Below are positions 55,501 to 64,000 of a stretch of DNA of 64,000 nt, piece after piece. Numbering within the stretch: position 1 is the first letter of the stretch; every line of letters begins with the position of its first letter. The notes beneath the pieces are model-generated. The model had not been told where the DNA came from. It saw only the letters and a program-made list of their open reading frames with translations, and searched no databases. The translations under genes and the position numbers were made by a program. This DNA comes from Notolepis coatsorum (taxonomy: Eukaryota > Chordata > Actinopteri > Aulopiformes > Paralepididae), in NCBI GenBank assembly GCA_963971535.1, contig OZ020591.1, positions 15,111,623 to 15,175,622 on the forward strand, read 5' to 3'.

Positions 55501-55591
55501 GTAGTGTGAAATAGTGGCCTGTCCCTTTGTTACTTTCAAAAGCAATGGTTCTAACAAATTACATTGACATTATTTTATGCCCTCCTTCTAG

Positions 55592-57102
55592 ACTCCATTG
55601 CGGTGCCCTTCTTTCTAGACTCCATGGTCTTACAGCTGTTTGTCTGTGAAGAGGAGGTTCCCCATGAGCAGGAGAGGAGCCCCAGTCTGGTCCAGGAGGA
55701 GCCAGAGCACCTACAGATTAAAGAGGAACAGGAGGAACTCTGGATCAGTCAGGAGGGAGAGGAGCTTCCTGTCTCTGTGAAGAGTGAACATGATGAAGAG
55801 AAACCTCAGTCCTCACAGCTCAGCCAAACCCAGGACACAGAGCCCCTCCAGATTAAAGAGGAACAGGAGGAACTGTGTCAAGATCTAGAGGAGGCTGATG
55901 GCTCCAAGATGACCTTACAACCTATGAAATGTGAAGATGAAGGTGAGAACACTCTGTCCTCACAACTCAGCCAAAACCGGGACCCAGAGCAGATTAAAGA
56001 TGAACTAGATCAAGGGCTGGAAGAAGCTGATCGCTCCAAGATCACAGTTCACCCAGTGAAATGTGAAGATGGTCAAGAGAACGCTCTGTCCTTCCAGCCT
56101 CTTCAAACCCAAAGGGAGAAAAACAGAGAAGCATACTCTTTACCCAGCACCTCAACTGAACACATGAAAACAGAACCTGAAGTAGAGGACTGTGGAGTAG
56201 CAGAACTAGCCAGTAACTTAGATCCAGCTGGTGATTTAGAACCAACTAGAGATAGCCAGCCTCTCTCTTCAGACTGTTCTCTAACTGAGACTGATGACAG
56301 TTCTGGAACTGAGACTGATGACGGTGATGATGACAGTTCTGGAGCTGAGACTGATGACTGTGATGATGACAGTTCTGGAACTGAGACTGATGACGGTGAT
56401 GATGACAGTTCTGGAACTGAGACCGATGATGGCGATGAATGGAAGGAGAGTGGAGGTCCAGGTTTGATGGCACTAAAACAAAAGAAGACACAGAAAATAC
56501 AAACGTTGTCTAACAGGCCTGGATTCAGCAAGAAGAGAGATGTGAAGATACACGTAAAAAATCATACCGGAGTGAAACCATTTGGTTGTTCCGTTTGTGG
56601 GAAAGGGTTCAGTAGGAAGGGAGATCTGAAGAGACACATGTTAACTCATACTGGAGAGAAACCATTTAGCTGTTCAGTTTGTGGGAAAGGGTTCAATCAG
56701 CAAACACATCTGAAGAAACACATGAGAATTCATACAGGAAAGAAACCATTTAGTTGTTTAGTTTGTGGGAAAGGGTTCAGTGATAAAGGAAATATGAAGA
56801 AACACATGATAATTCATACAGGAGAGAAACCATTTAGTTGTATAGTTTGTGGGAAAGGGTTCAATCACCAAACACATCTGAAGACACACATGAGAATTCA
56901 TACTGGAGATAAACCATTTAGCTGTTCAGTTTGTGGGAAAGGGTTCAGGCATAAAGAGAGGCAGAAGACACACATGAGAATTCACACAGGAGAGAAGCCA
57001 TTTAGCTGTTCAGTTTGTGGGAAATGGTTCAGTGATAAAGGAAATATGAAGCAACACACTAGAACTCATACAGGAGAGAAACAATTTAGTTGTTCCGTTT
57101 AA
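55592..57102 (+). CDS. C2H2 zinc-finger protein, terminal exon, copy 3 (6 fingers)
   Basis: Paralogue of copy 1, likely a nuclear DNA-binding protein. Two in-frame acceptors, CCTTCTAG (exon from 55592) and TTCTTTCTAG (exon from 55619), arise from a short tandem duplication. The protein has one full 45-residue acidic unit, the divergent unit, [33 protein letters not shown], then an ETDD/DDDSSG repeat of about five units, a basic KQKKTQK segment, a degenerate finger and six C2H2 fingers. Contact residues (-1,2,3,6) are RGDR, QTHK, DGNK, HTHT, HERT and DGNQ. Finger 5 has Gln where helix-packing Leu/Met is usual. As in copy 1, the frame stops four residues into an extra finger. AATAAA lies at 57124-57129. 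Earlier exons are not seen. Confidence 0.85.
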
Positions 57103-57399
57103 GCTGAGAGTAGACTTGAAAAGAATAAAGAGAGCAGGTCCCCAAACAGTTTGCAGTATATTAAATAGAAACCCCATGTACTTCTTTAGAAGAAGAACAC
57201 ACACATGAGAGATGAGCGACACACGGGAACACTCACACACACATGCACTGATGAAATGTCTCTCTGCACTTTTCCCATCTCGTCATCCTTCCCCCCCAAG
57301 GGCAGCCGGGAGCAGACATGGGCCGCGCCCGGGGACCAATCCAAGTGCTCCTGTCCCTCTTCGTCAAGGACGCGACAGCGTTAGCGATCTGTTCTACAT

Positions 57400-57600
57400 G
57401 TTTTTCCTTTGGGTTTATTTTATCTGGAGGGGGATCCCTTGTGAGCACGGGCAGAACATGCAAACTCTACACAGAAAGGCCCGGGAGATACCCCACCTGG
57501 GTACCTGGCATTGCAGCAACCTGGTCCCCAAGCGAGAATCGAACACAGGACCTTCTAGCTGTGAGGCGACAGTGTTAACCCCTACATCACTGTGCCGCCC
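57400..57600 (-). repeat. tRNA-derived SINE in 3' flank of copy 3
   Basis: Same insertion as 9885-10087, with the head GGGCGGCACAGTGATGTAGG at 57600 on the minus strand and a cleaner B box (TGTTCGATTCTCG). It is shared by both copies, hence older than the duplication. Confidence 0.75.
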
Positions 57601-57616
57601 AAAAATTCTGTTCCCA

Positions 57617-58430
57617 TACTAAGCAGTATACACAATAGGAACCCCATGTACTTATACTAAGCAGTATACTCAATAGGAACCCCATGTTCTTATACTAAGC
57701 AGTATACACAATAGGAACCCCATGTACTATGCAGTGTACATTAGTACACTGCATAGTATTGTGTATTGTATATTATATGGTAACTCAGAACATTGTACAT
57801 ATGTCTATACCGAACACTGTGACCTCATTTTCTTCTTCTAAATTCATGCTATATTATGTTATTATGTTATTTGATACTATCTTGTCTAGCACAGTCTCTG
57901 GAGCGTAACAGTAAGAAGCATTTTGTATGAAAGTATTCTGTACTTCTGTATGACAACTATTAAAGAACTTGAACTTACTTATACTAAGCAGTATACTCAA
58001 TAGGAACCCCATGTTCTTATACTAAGCAGTATACACAATAGGAACCCCATGTACTTATACTAAGTAGTATACCCAATAGGAACCCCATGTACTTATACTA
58101 AGCAGTATACCCAATAGGAACCCCATGTACTTATACTAAGCAGTATACACAATAGGAACCCCATGTACTTATACTAAGCAGTATACTCAATAGGAACCCC
58201 ATGTTCTTATACTAAGCAGTATACTCAATAGGAACCCCATGTACTTATACTAAGCAGTATACACAATAGGAACCCCATGTACTTATACTAAGTAGTATAC
58301 TCAATAGGAACCCCATGTTCTTATACTAAGTAGTATACTCAATAGGAACCCCATGTTCTTATACTAAGCAGTATACACAATAGGAACCCCATGTTCTTAT
58401 ACTAAGCAGTATACCGAATAGGAACCCTTA
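57617..58430. repeat. 38-bp minisatellite behind copy 3, split by a LINE C tail
   Basis: About three units at 57617-57727 and about twelve at 57976-58430. It has the same unit as 10097-11155. A 248-bp family C 3' tail (57728-57975, ending TATGACAACTATTAAAGAAC) sits between. Copy 1 and copy 3 arrays thus took different insertions in the same array. Confidence 0.9.
57728..57975 (+). mobile_element. LINE family C 3' tail in the minisatellite
   Basis: It runs from ATGCAGTGTACATTAGTACA through TCTCTGGAGCGTAACAGTA to CTTGAACTT. Absent from the paralogous array behind copy 1. Confidence 0.85.
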
Positions 58431-60128
58431 GGACTTCTTTTTGTTTTGTGACTGATTTCTGTTTATCTTCATTCATATCAAACACAAAGATTCTGTACCT
58501 CCTTTCTTGATTTAGTCAATAAAATATATTTTATATGCTTGTTTTGACTCATTCATTGTGAGTGTTATAATAAAAAAATTCTGCGTAGCCATTAGGACAT
58601 GATATTTTACTTAAGTTAAAAGTAGCAATACTCTACAGAAAATAGTTGCTAAATTAAACAAAAAGGTCTAAAGACATTAATGTTGAGTTTTTCAAATGTA
58701 TTATTTTGGCACAAACCCGGTGCCATTTAGCTCCATTGTATTGGAGTGACAGCGGACTTCTCTACTGCAGATATGTCGTGCTCTAGTGGGCTTCACTGCA
58801 ATTTCTTCTCTGGAGACAGACTGGTCAAGAGTGATTTCTAGATATTTCACACTTGTTTTGGACTCTATGATGTTCCCTTCACACTGTACTGTGATGGTTT
58901 CCCTTTTCCTGAGCTTCCTTTTAGTTCCAAATAAAATGGACTCTTTCCTAAATGCAATGAGAGTTTGTTATCTATCAGCCAGTCCTTAATAACACCAGCT
59001 AGCTATATAACAATATATCATATTTAGTTATTGCCACACTAGTCTGTCGCTTGCTTGCTCTGCTGTTAACATTAGCTAGCTACCTACTACTAGGTTAGTA
59101 AAGCTCTAAAGCTAAACAAACTACAAACGTTGGACGTCTTGCTAGTAATAATCTGAGACAATTACATTTAATAAAACTGACCACAAAACATGACCCAAGC
59201 AACTTACCATTTAGTGTTTCTTTGACAGCCTGGTTTAGCGCTAACATTTCAAAGTTGAGGAGCCAGAAGGAGTAAAAAATTATTTAATAGCAAACACTTC
59301 AGGTAAACCACGCCCACATCTCAGGTAAACTACACCCATGTTTTTATTTATTCCTCCTTTTCCAAAACGCAAAATTAAGGTTATCCTATAACCCTAGTTA
59401 TATGATTACTGGCGCTTACTGCACCTATCATTCACCTAGCCACGCCCACCTCCCTAGTATATAACCAGGTGAAGTGGCCACGCCCACCTCCCTAGTATAT
59501 AACCAGGTGAAGTGGCCATGCCCACCTCCCTAGTATATAACCAGGTGAAGTGGCCACGCCCACCTCCCTAGTATATAACCAGGTGAAGTGGCCACGCCCA
59601 CCTCCCTAGTATATAACCAGGTGAAGTGGCCACGCCCACCTCCCTAGTATATAACCAGGTGAAGTGGCCACGCCCACCTCCCTAGTATATAACCAGGTGA
59701 AGTGGCCACGCCCACCTCCCTAGTATATAACCAGGTGAAGTGGCCACGCCCACCTCCCTAGTATATAACCAGGTGAAGTGGCCATGCTCACCCTTCCGAG
59801 CCTGAATTTCACACGAAAAAAGCAAGACGCTTTGCTAGTAATCATATAACTATAGGGTTATAGGATAACCTCCATTATATTTCATACTGGCTTCGCGTCT
59901 TGCTCCGCCTATTGGACTAATGGGTGGAAAGCAAATGTGAAGCCCTGATGAAATGTACCCCCTGAGGTCCCTTCAAGACCATGGAAATCGGGGAGGGTCC
60001 TAGCCCCACATTAATGAGGAGCATAAGGATAGAACACAGACACTGTGCGTAACAGGGTGCAGCTCCCTAAAATGCACAACATGAGAGTAAAACCACAGTC
60101 TACATCACACATCCCAGCTATTTACACT
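58431..60128. other. Distal duplicated block (copy 3 side)
   Basis: 58431-58790 matches 11156-11520. At GGGCTTCACTGCAATTTC it jumps to the equivalent of 17691. 58791-60128 then matches 17696-18826, with the 38-bp repeat expanded and part of the inverted-repeat spacer lost. No gene of its own. Confidence 0.85.
59440..59781. repeat. 38-bp TATA-bearing minisatellite, 9 units
   Basis: The unit CCACGCCCACCTCCCTAGTA plus TATAACCAGGTGAAGTGG repeats at exactly 38 bp from 59440. One unit has CCATGCCC. The homologous site in the copy 1 block (18409-18446) has a single unit, so the array expanded after duplication. Confidence 0.95.
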
Positions 60129-60585
60129 ATATGACTTACCAGATGGAAACCGACGTTGTGGTTCATGTGCTCAATGTCACTTCACAGAAAAATGCACTGT
60201 TTTCTATCACCCAACAACTGGGAAAGAGATAAAAATAAGAGGCAAAATAACATGTACAACTACCAATGTAATCTATATGCTTAAGTGCCCATGTGGTAAG
60301 GCGTATGTCGGTAAGACAACACATGCTTTAAAAACACGTATTGCTGAACACAGGAGTACGATACGGAATGGGGATGAAAAAAGCCCAGTAGCTTTACATT
60401 TTAAAAAGGCACACCACAATGTCTCATCACTAAGATACCTTGGAATAGAGAGAGTGCATCTTCCAAGACGAGGGGGAGATATAGATAATCTCCTAATGAG
60501 GAGAGAAGTATGGTGGATCCATTATCTTAAAACGATGGCACCAACAGGACTCAATGAGGACTTTGACATTAGACCTTATTTGTAA
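60129..60585 (+). pseudogene. GIY-YIG endonuclease domain of a Penelope-like element
   Basis: The open frame reads YDLPDGNRRCGSCAQC (a Cys cluster typical of the linker ahead of the nuclease), then KIRGKITCTTTNVIY, LKCPCGKAYVGKT, LKTRIAEHRS, PVALHFKKAHH and REVWWIHYLKT, ending DIRPYL*. VIY/YVG correspond to the GIY-YIG pair, with the Arg and Glu-His downstream. Such domains nick DNA for Penelope-like insertion. The frame has no start of its own, since RT is absent. A shorter reading would start at 60277. Confidence 0.85.
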
Positions 60586-60893
60586 ATTTAACTTATAGAG
60601 GGAGACAGTCAATGGACTTTGTTTTTTGTTTGTGTTTTTTTCATTTTTGTTTTCAGTGACTAACACTGCTGCCTATCTGTAAATTATGTCTTAAATGTTG
60701 TGTTTAACATAGCTATTTCTCTAATCTTCTAAAAAATGTCAAATGAAAATAAATTGTTACTTAATCATGTATAGAATGTATAATGCAAATCTTGGGACCG
60801 CCCCTGATCACCAGGTGGGGCTGATATTCAATTTAGTTCACTTCCTGTATAAAAAGATGTCAGTGTTGTGTTGTCTTCATGCTTGAAGAAGAC
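60129..60893 (+). mobile_element. Penelope-like element, 3' fragment
   Basis: GIY-YIG coding end (60129-60585) followed by a 300-bp UTR. The last bases, CATGCTTGAAGAAGACC, look like the first half of the CTGAAGAAGACC… hammerhead-type motif of such elements, cut by the next repeat. The RT part is missing. Confidence 0.75.
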
Positions 60894-61442
60894 CAGGGCC
60901 CTATTCCCCGTACCTGGTTCAACTAAGTCGATCAAGAGTCACATTATCCAGATTCAGTTAACCCGATGTTTGAAGCCGGGATTTTCCTGTTCCTCGAAGG
61001 TGGATTCAGTCTCGTTAACTCAAACCAGACTTGAGACCCAGGATAAGTGCGTGCGGCCGCTTCATTTGAAAAGCCAGCACGTATCGATAGCAGAGATCCT
61101 GATTCTCTAGCGGCATTGATTGATTAATTGATTTAAAACTTTATTAACATATTGCAGTACGGCTCAATCGCCTCGCCGACAAGTTAAATGCGTTATCTAT
61201 AGGCTAATTTTAAGTCCCTCATTACCTCAATCAATCAGATTATATTTCTTTAAACTTGCCTGCTGGATTGAATAATCAAATGAGATCTTGCTAGCGAAAA
61301 TAATTAGTTAAACTGTTATACAGAATAACGATACGGCTCCCTTACCCATTGATTGATGTATGGTCGATCTTTTACTTATCTCCACTGTGGTGTAACGGGT
61401 TCTTCTTTTGACTTTCACGCAGACGACCGGGGTTCGAAACCT
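60894..61442. other. Repeat junctions: possible MITE end, LINE tail scrap, tRNA-like head
   Basis: 60894 begins AGGGCCCTATTCCCCGTACC, the start of a possible MITE whose partner may be near 63120 (TACGGGGAACGGGAAAG). At 61120-61165, minus strand, is a short LINE E tail (TTGATTGATTAATTGATTTA, AACTTTATTAACA). At 61384-61441 a tRNA-like piece (GTGGTGTAACGGGTT … CCGGGGTTCGAAACC) directly abuts the next LINE. Confidence 0.45.
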
Positions 61443-62090
61443 AGGAAAGACGAAATTACCTACCTGGGTTCCATCCTAGAGGCAAATCTTTCCTGTGACA
61501 AAATGGCATCCAATGTAATAAAAAAAGTCAACCAACGAACTAGATTCTTGTACCGGATCTCCTCTCTGGTAAACAAGAATACCCTGAGGACTCTGGCAGG
61601 AGCACTCATTCAAGGGTACTATGACTATGCGTGCACCTCATGGTACCAAAGCACCTCAAAGGCGCTTAAAACAAAATTACAAACATCACAAAACAAACTG
61701 GTCAGACTACTACTTGACCTGAACCCCAGAACCCACCTCACCCCTGCCCACTTTGCCAACCTAGGATGGCTTAGAGTAGACGACAGAGTACAGCAACTTG
61801 CAATGGGCCTGGTCTACAAGATACACTATACGACCGGGGTGCCCATGTACATGTCAAAATACTTCCCAAAGGTCAGTGAATACCACAACCACTACACCAG
61901 AGGAAGCTCAACAAATCATGTTAAATCCAGATTCGGCTCAAACAAGGGACTAAACACGTTTCGCAATTATGCCACAACAATGTGGAACGCCCTACCCAAA
62001 GCTGTAAAGGAATGTGAATCCCTGCCCACATTCAAAACCGCCCTTAAAGAGCACCTACGGGAGGCTGCAATTCGAAACTGGCCACCGTAA
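61443..62090 (+). pseudogene. LINE E RT C-terminal region
   Basis: The frame reads KDEITYLGSILEANLSC, VNQRTRFLYRISSLVNKN, LDLNPRTHLTPAHFANLGW, TTGVPMYMSKYFPKVSEYH and LPTFKTALKEHLREAA, then stops. It is nearly identical to 36970-37512. The frame extends a little upstream into the tRNA-like flank by chance. No catalytic core. Confidence 0.85.
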
Positions 62091-62512
62091 ATGCCCAAAA
62101 CCCCCACCACCTCCTAATAGACAGTCTCCTCCCCACCGCATGTATATATTCCCTCCCCGCCGTATGTATATTCCCCTCCCACCCACCCACCCCCTCCTAA
62201 TGTACAGTCCCCTCCCCATCATATGTATATACTCTGTCAGGATCTAGGGGTAACAGTACTGTATATTTGAATACCGCCTATGTCACAAATGTATCAGTAC
62301 TAAATACCTATATGTCCCTATGCCATAAATGTCATGTATGTTATGTATGTCATAAATGTCTATATGAATTGAAAATGGGGGACCCTGATGGAAACAAGAC
62401 AAACGTCTTTCTCAGGTCTGCATCCCCTTAACAATTGTATGTATTGAGCCGTACTGTATTGTACCCATTCTGCAATCTGTTAAATAAAGTTTTCATTCAT
62501 TCATTCATTCAG
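61443..62512 (+). mobile_element. LINE family E (ATTC-tail subfamily), 3' half
   Basis: It starts at AGGAAAGACGAAATTACC, the same truncation point as the copy at 29041. RT C-terminal coding runs to 62090, then the UTR with GGAAACAAGACAAACGTC, ending ATTCATTCATTCATTC. Confidence 0.9.
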
Positions 62513-62571
62513 TCTTTTCCTTCTTTTTGCAATATAGGAATAATTCAATTTGGTGCACGTTGAGAGCTATA

Positions 62572-62665
62572 TAAAGAATGACATCCTCAATGCATGTAGA
62601 TTTATAATATTTTAACTTAAAACTAGGCTACCTTTGCGTATAATCATTAATATTATATTCCAAAA
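62572..62665. repeat. Dispersed repeat piece, inverted relative to 49613-49713
   Basis: GACATCCTCAATGCATGTAG, ATTTATAATATTTTAACTTA, AAACTAGGCTACCTTTGCG match 49613-49713 on the other strand with few changes. The element is unidentified. Confidence 0.6.
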
Positions 62666-62694
62666 AATTATATTGGAAACACAGGGTTTCGAAC

Positions 62695-62757
62695 ACCGGT
62701 CGCCGGGTTGCCAGGATTGAGCACTACCGCTGCGCCACTGTGCCAGATGGGATAAAT
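62695..62757 (-). repeat. tRNA-derived SINE head
   Basis: On the minus strand GGCACAGTGGCGCAGCGGTA is an A-box-type start and CCGGTGTTCGAAACCC a B box, as in DANA-like fish SINEs. The cloverleaf is too degenerate for a working tRNA gene. No recognisable SINE body follows. Confidence 0.6.
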
Positions 62758-62769
62758 TCATTGTTTATA

Positions 62770-63187
62770 CATTAATGAACGAGAGACCCGTGTTTAGAAT
62801 ATTCTTTATTTTGTTATTGTTGCACCGAGCGAGCGCCACGGTATATAACGTGCATTATTTAGGACAAAGTGAATTTAGTATCAGCATTTTGGGTCTATTT
62901 TACATTTCAAAAGCCCCCTCTGGAAGAATGGAGCACAAAAACGTAATTCAGAATGGTATAATGCAGATCCTAGACTGTGGGAATAATTTCAGGAAACGCG
63001 CTGTCACTTCTTTGCGGGGGCGTGGCGATGGTTCATCCGGCTAACTTGAACTTAAACCCTGCTCTCGACCAGGCTCAAACTTTTGGATCTGTTGTCATGG
63101 TGATTTGGACAATCCAGGTACGGGGAACGGGAAAGTCCGGCTTAAGTCAGACTTCACCTAAAGTTATCCGGCTAACTCAGTTATCCA
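62770..63187. other. Intergenic, nothing firmly recognised
   Basis: It contains TACGGGGAACGGGAAAGTCC and GTTATCCGGCTAACTCAGTT, which may be the right end of the MITE starting at 60894. Frames here look accidental. Confidence 0.35.
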
Positions 63188-64000
63188 GGTGCTATTCCTC
63201 GGGGCTGGTCGTGCGTCGTGCTCACCCGTGAATAGAGTCGGGGGTCTGTAGCGCAGCGCCGCGGGGGTATAGCCTGGGCTGTACTGGACCTCCTGGTCCG
63301 GTGGAGTACTGTGCTGTCGTCGGGCTTGGTTCTCCTCCTCTCCCTCTTCTTCTTCTATCAGGTCCTCTAGATCCTGTAGTCGTTTATTTAGCTTCTCCGC
63401 AGTGTATGCTGCTCCTTCCTTGTAGCTGGGTCTCGCTTGGACCGGTCGGGGAAGGGGGTCTGCGGGGGGTATAGGCTTGGTCTGTTGGTCAAGTTCAGGG
63501 TCGCTTGCTCGGTTAGGAGACGCTGCCCTTGACTGTTGTCTCGACGAGTTCCTTGAACCCCTGGCGGAGGGAGAGGGTGTTGCCTTGAGGATCAGCTGCT
63601 CCATTAGTTGCGCTTGTAGCTTGTCGCGCTCGGCTTGTAGTCTGTCGCGCTCGGTTTCGCGCTGGATGAGAGCGAGGTCGCGCTCTGCTTCTCTTTGGGC
63701 ACCGGCAGCGGCACGCTGGGTGTCTGCTCGGTCTCTTGCCATATTCTCTTCCGTCTGAAGGCGTCTCATCTCCAGGCGTATGCGCTCTTCTTCGCTCCGT
63801 TGCTGTGTCTGGAGTCGATCGCGTTCACCCTGAAGTCGATCGCGTTCACCCTGGAGTCGATCGCGTTCGGTAGAGGCTGTCAGGCTGACGAGGAACGCCT
63901 GTGATAGCATCCTCTCCGCTTCGCTGGGGGAAGACGGTTGTAGAGGTGAGCCGCTCCTGGCGGTACTCGTTGGGGAGTCCTGGAGCTCTATTTCCTCTGC
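63188..64000 (-). mobile_element. Second BEL/Pao fossil, gag part, cut by window end
   Basis: It matches the gag region of the 19611-27746 element (coiled-coil region rich in ERDRLQ and QREAER, then a GYTP… RYRPPTLFTGEHDARP block). It lacks the retroposon insertion that the other copy carries there. It starts abruptly at 63188 and continues beyond 64000. It is a fragment as seen here. Confidence 0.85.

Noticed and set aside
62695-62757. tRNA gene on the minus strand
   Set aside because: A and B boxes are present, but the arms do not form a convincing cloverleaf and the context is repetitive; better explained as a SINE head.

Overview
The window is vertebrate, almost certainly teleost fish, genomic DNA. 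The evidence is teleost-style acidic C2H2 zinc-finger exons, fish-type tRNA-derived SINEs, several LINE families of the L2/CR1/Jockey kind, a BEL/Pao LTR element, a Penelope-like GIY-YIG element and many hAT-type MITEs with 8-bp target duplications. There are no bacterial-style operons. Apart from one zinc-finger gene family, nearly all the sequence is transposon-derived or tandemly repeated.

Host genes. Three paralogous zinc-finger terminal exons lie on the + strand. Copy 1 (7450-9584) has five exact 135-bp repeats in its acidic region and eight C2H2 fingers. Copy 2 (51911-52419) keeps only the acidic region. Copy 3 (55592-57102) has six fingers. They belong to a duplicated block: the 3' flank of copy 1 (9585-11690, then 17690-18826) reappears, shortened and rearranged, behind copy 2 (52380-52730) and copy 3 (57103-60128). 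Two of the size changes look like microhomology deletions.

Layout. 0-7 kb: SINE, an unknown promoter-like repeat, a 3.8-kb LINE on the - strand and a possible piggyBac-type MITE. 7-12 kb: zinc-finger copy 1, its 3' flank with a 38-bp minisatellite, a probable solo LTR and a SINE. 12-19.6 kb: LINE pieces, the distal part of the duplicated block and a 24-bp minisatellite. 19.6-27.7 kb: a BEL/Pao element with two 1369-bp LTRs. 28-38 kb: LINE tails, minisatellites, a 220-bp palindrome and a nearly intact LINE reverse transcriptase. 38.4-40.5 kb: a second long LINE frame. 40.6-48 kb: one L2-like LINE split by about eight later insertions, several of which keep perfect target duplications. 48.7-51.8 kb: three MITEs. 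51.8-60.1 kb: zinc-finger copies 2 and 3. 60.1-64 kb: Penelope-like fragment, L2-like LINE, tRNA-like SINE head and a second BEL/Pao fragment running off the edge.

The most interesting features are the amplification of SUMO-consensus motifs (two per 135-bp repeat) in zinc-finger copy 1, the finger-less copy 2 created by a deletion, and an L2-like LINE family (called E here) whose two protein subfamilies carry different 3' microsatellite tails. Family letters A, C, E, F, G and S1 are labels used only in this report. All calls come from reading the sequence; no database search was run.
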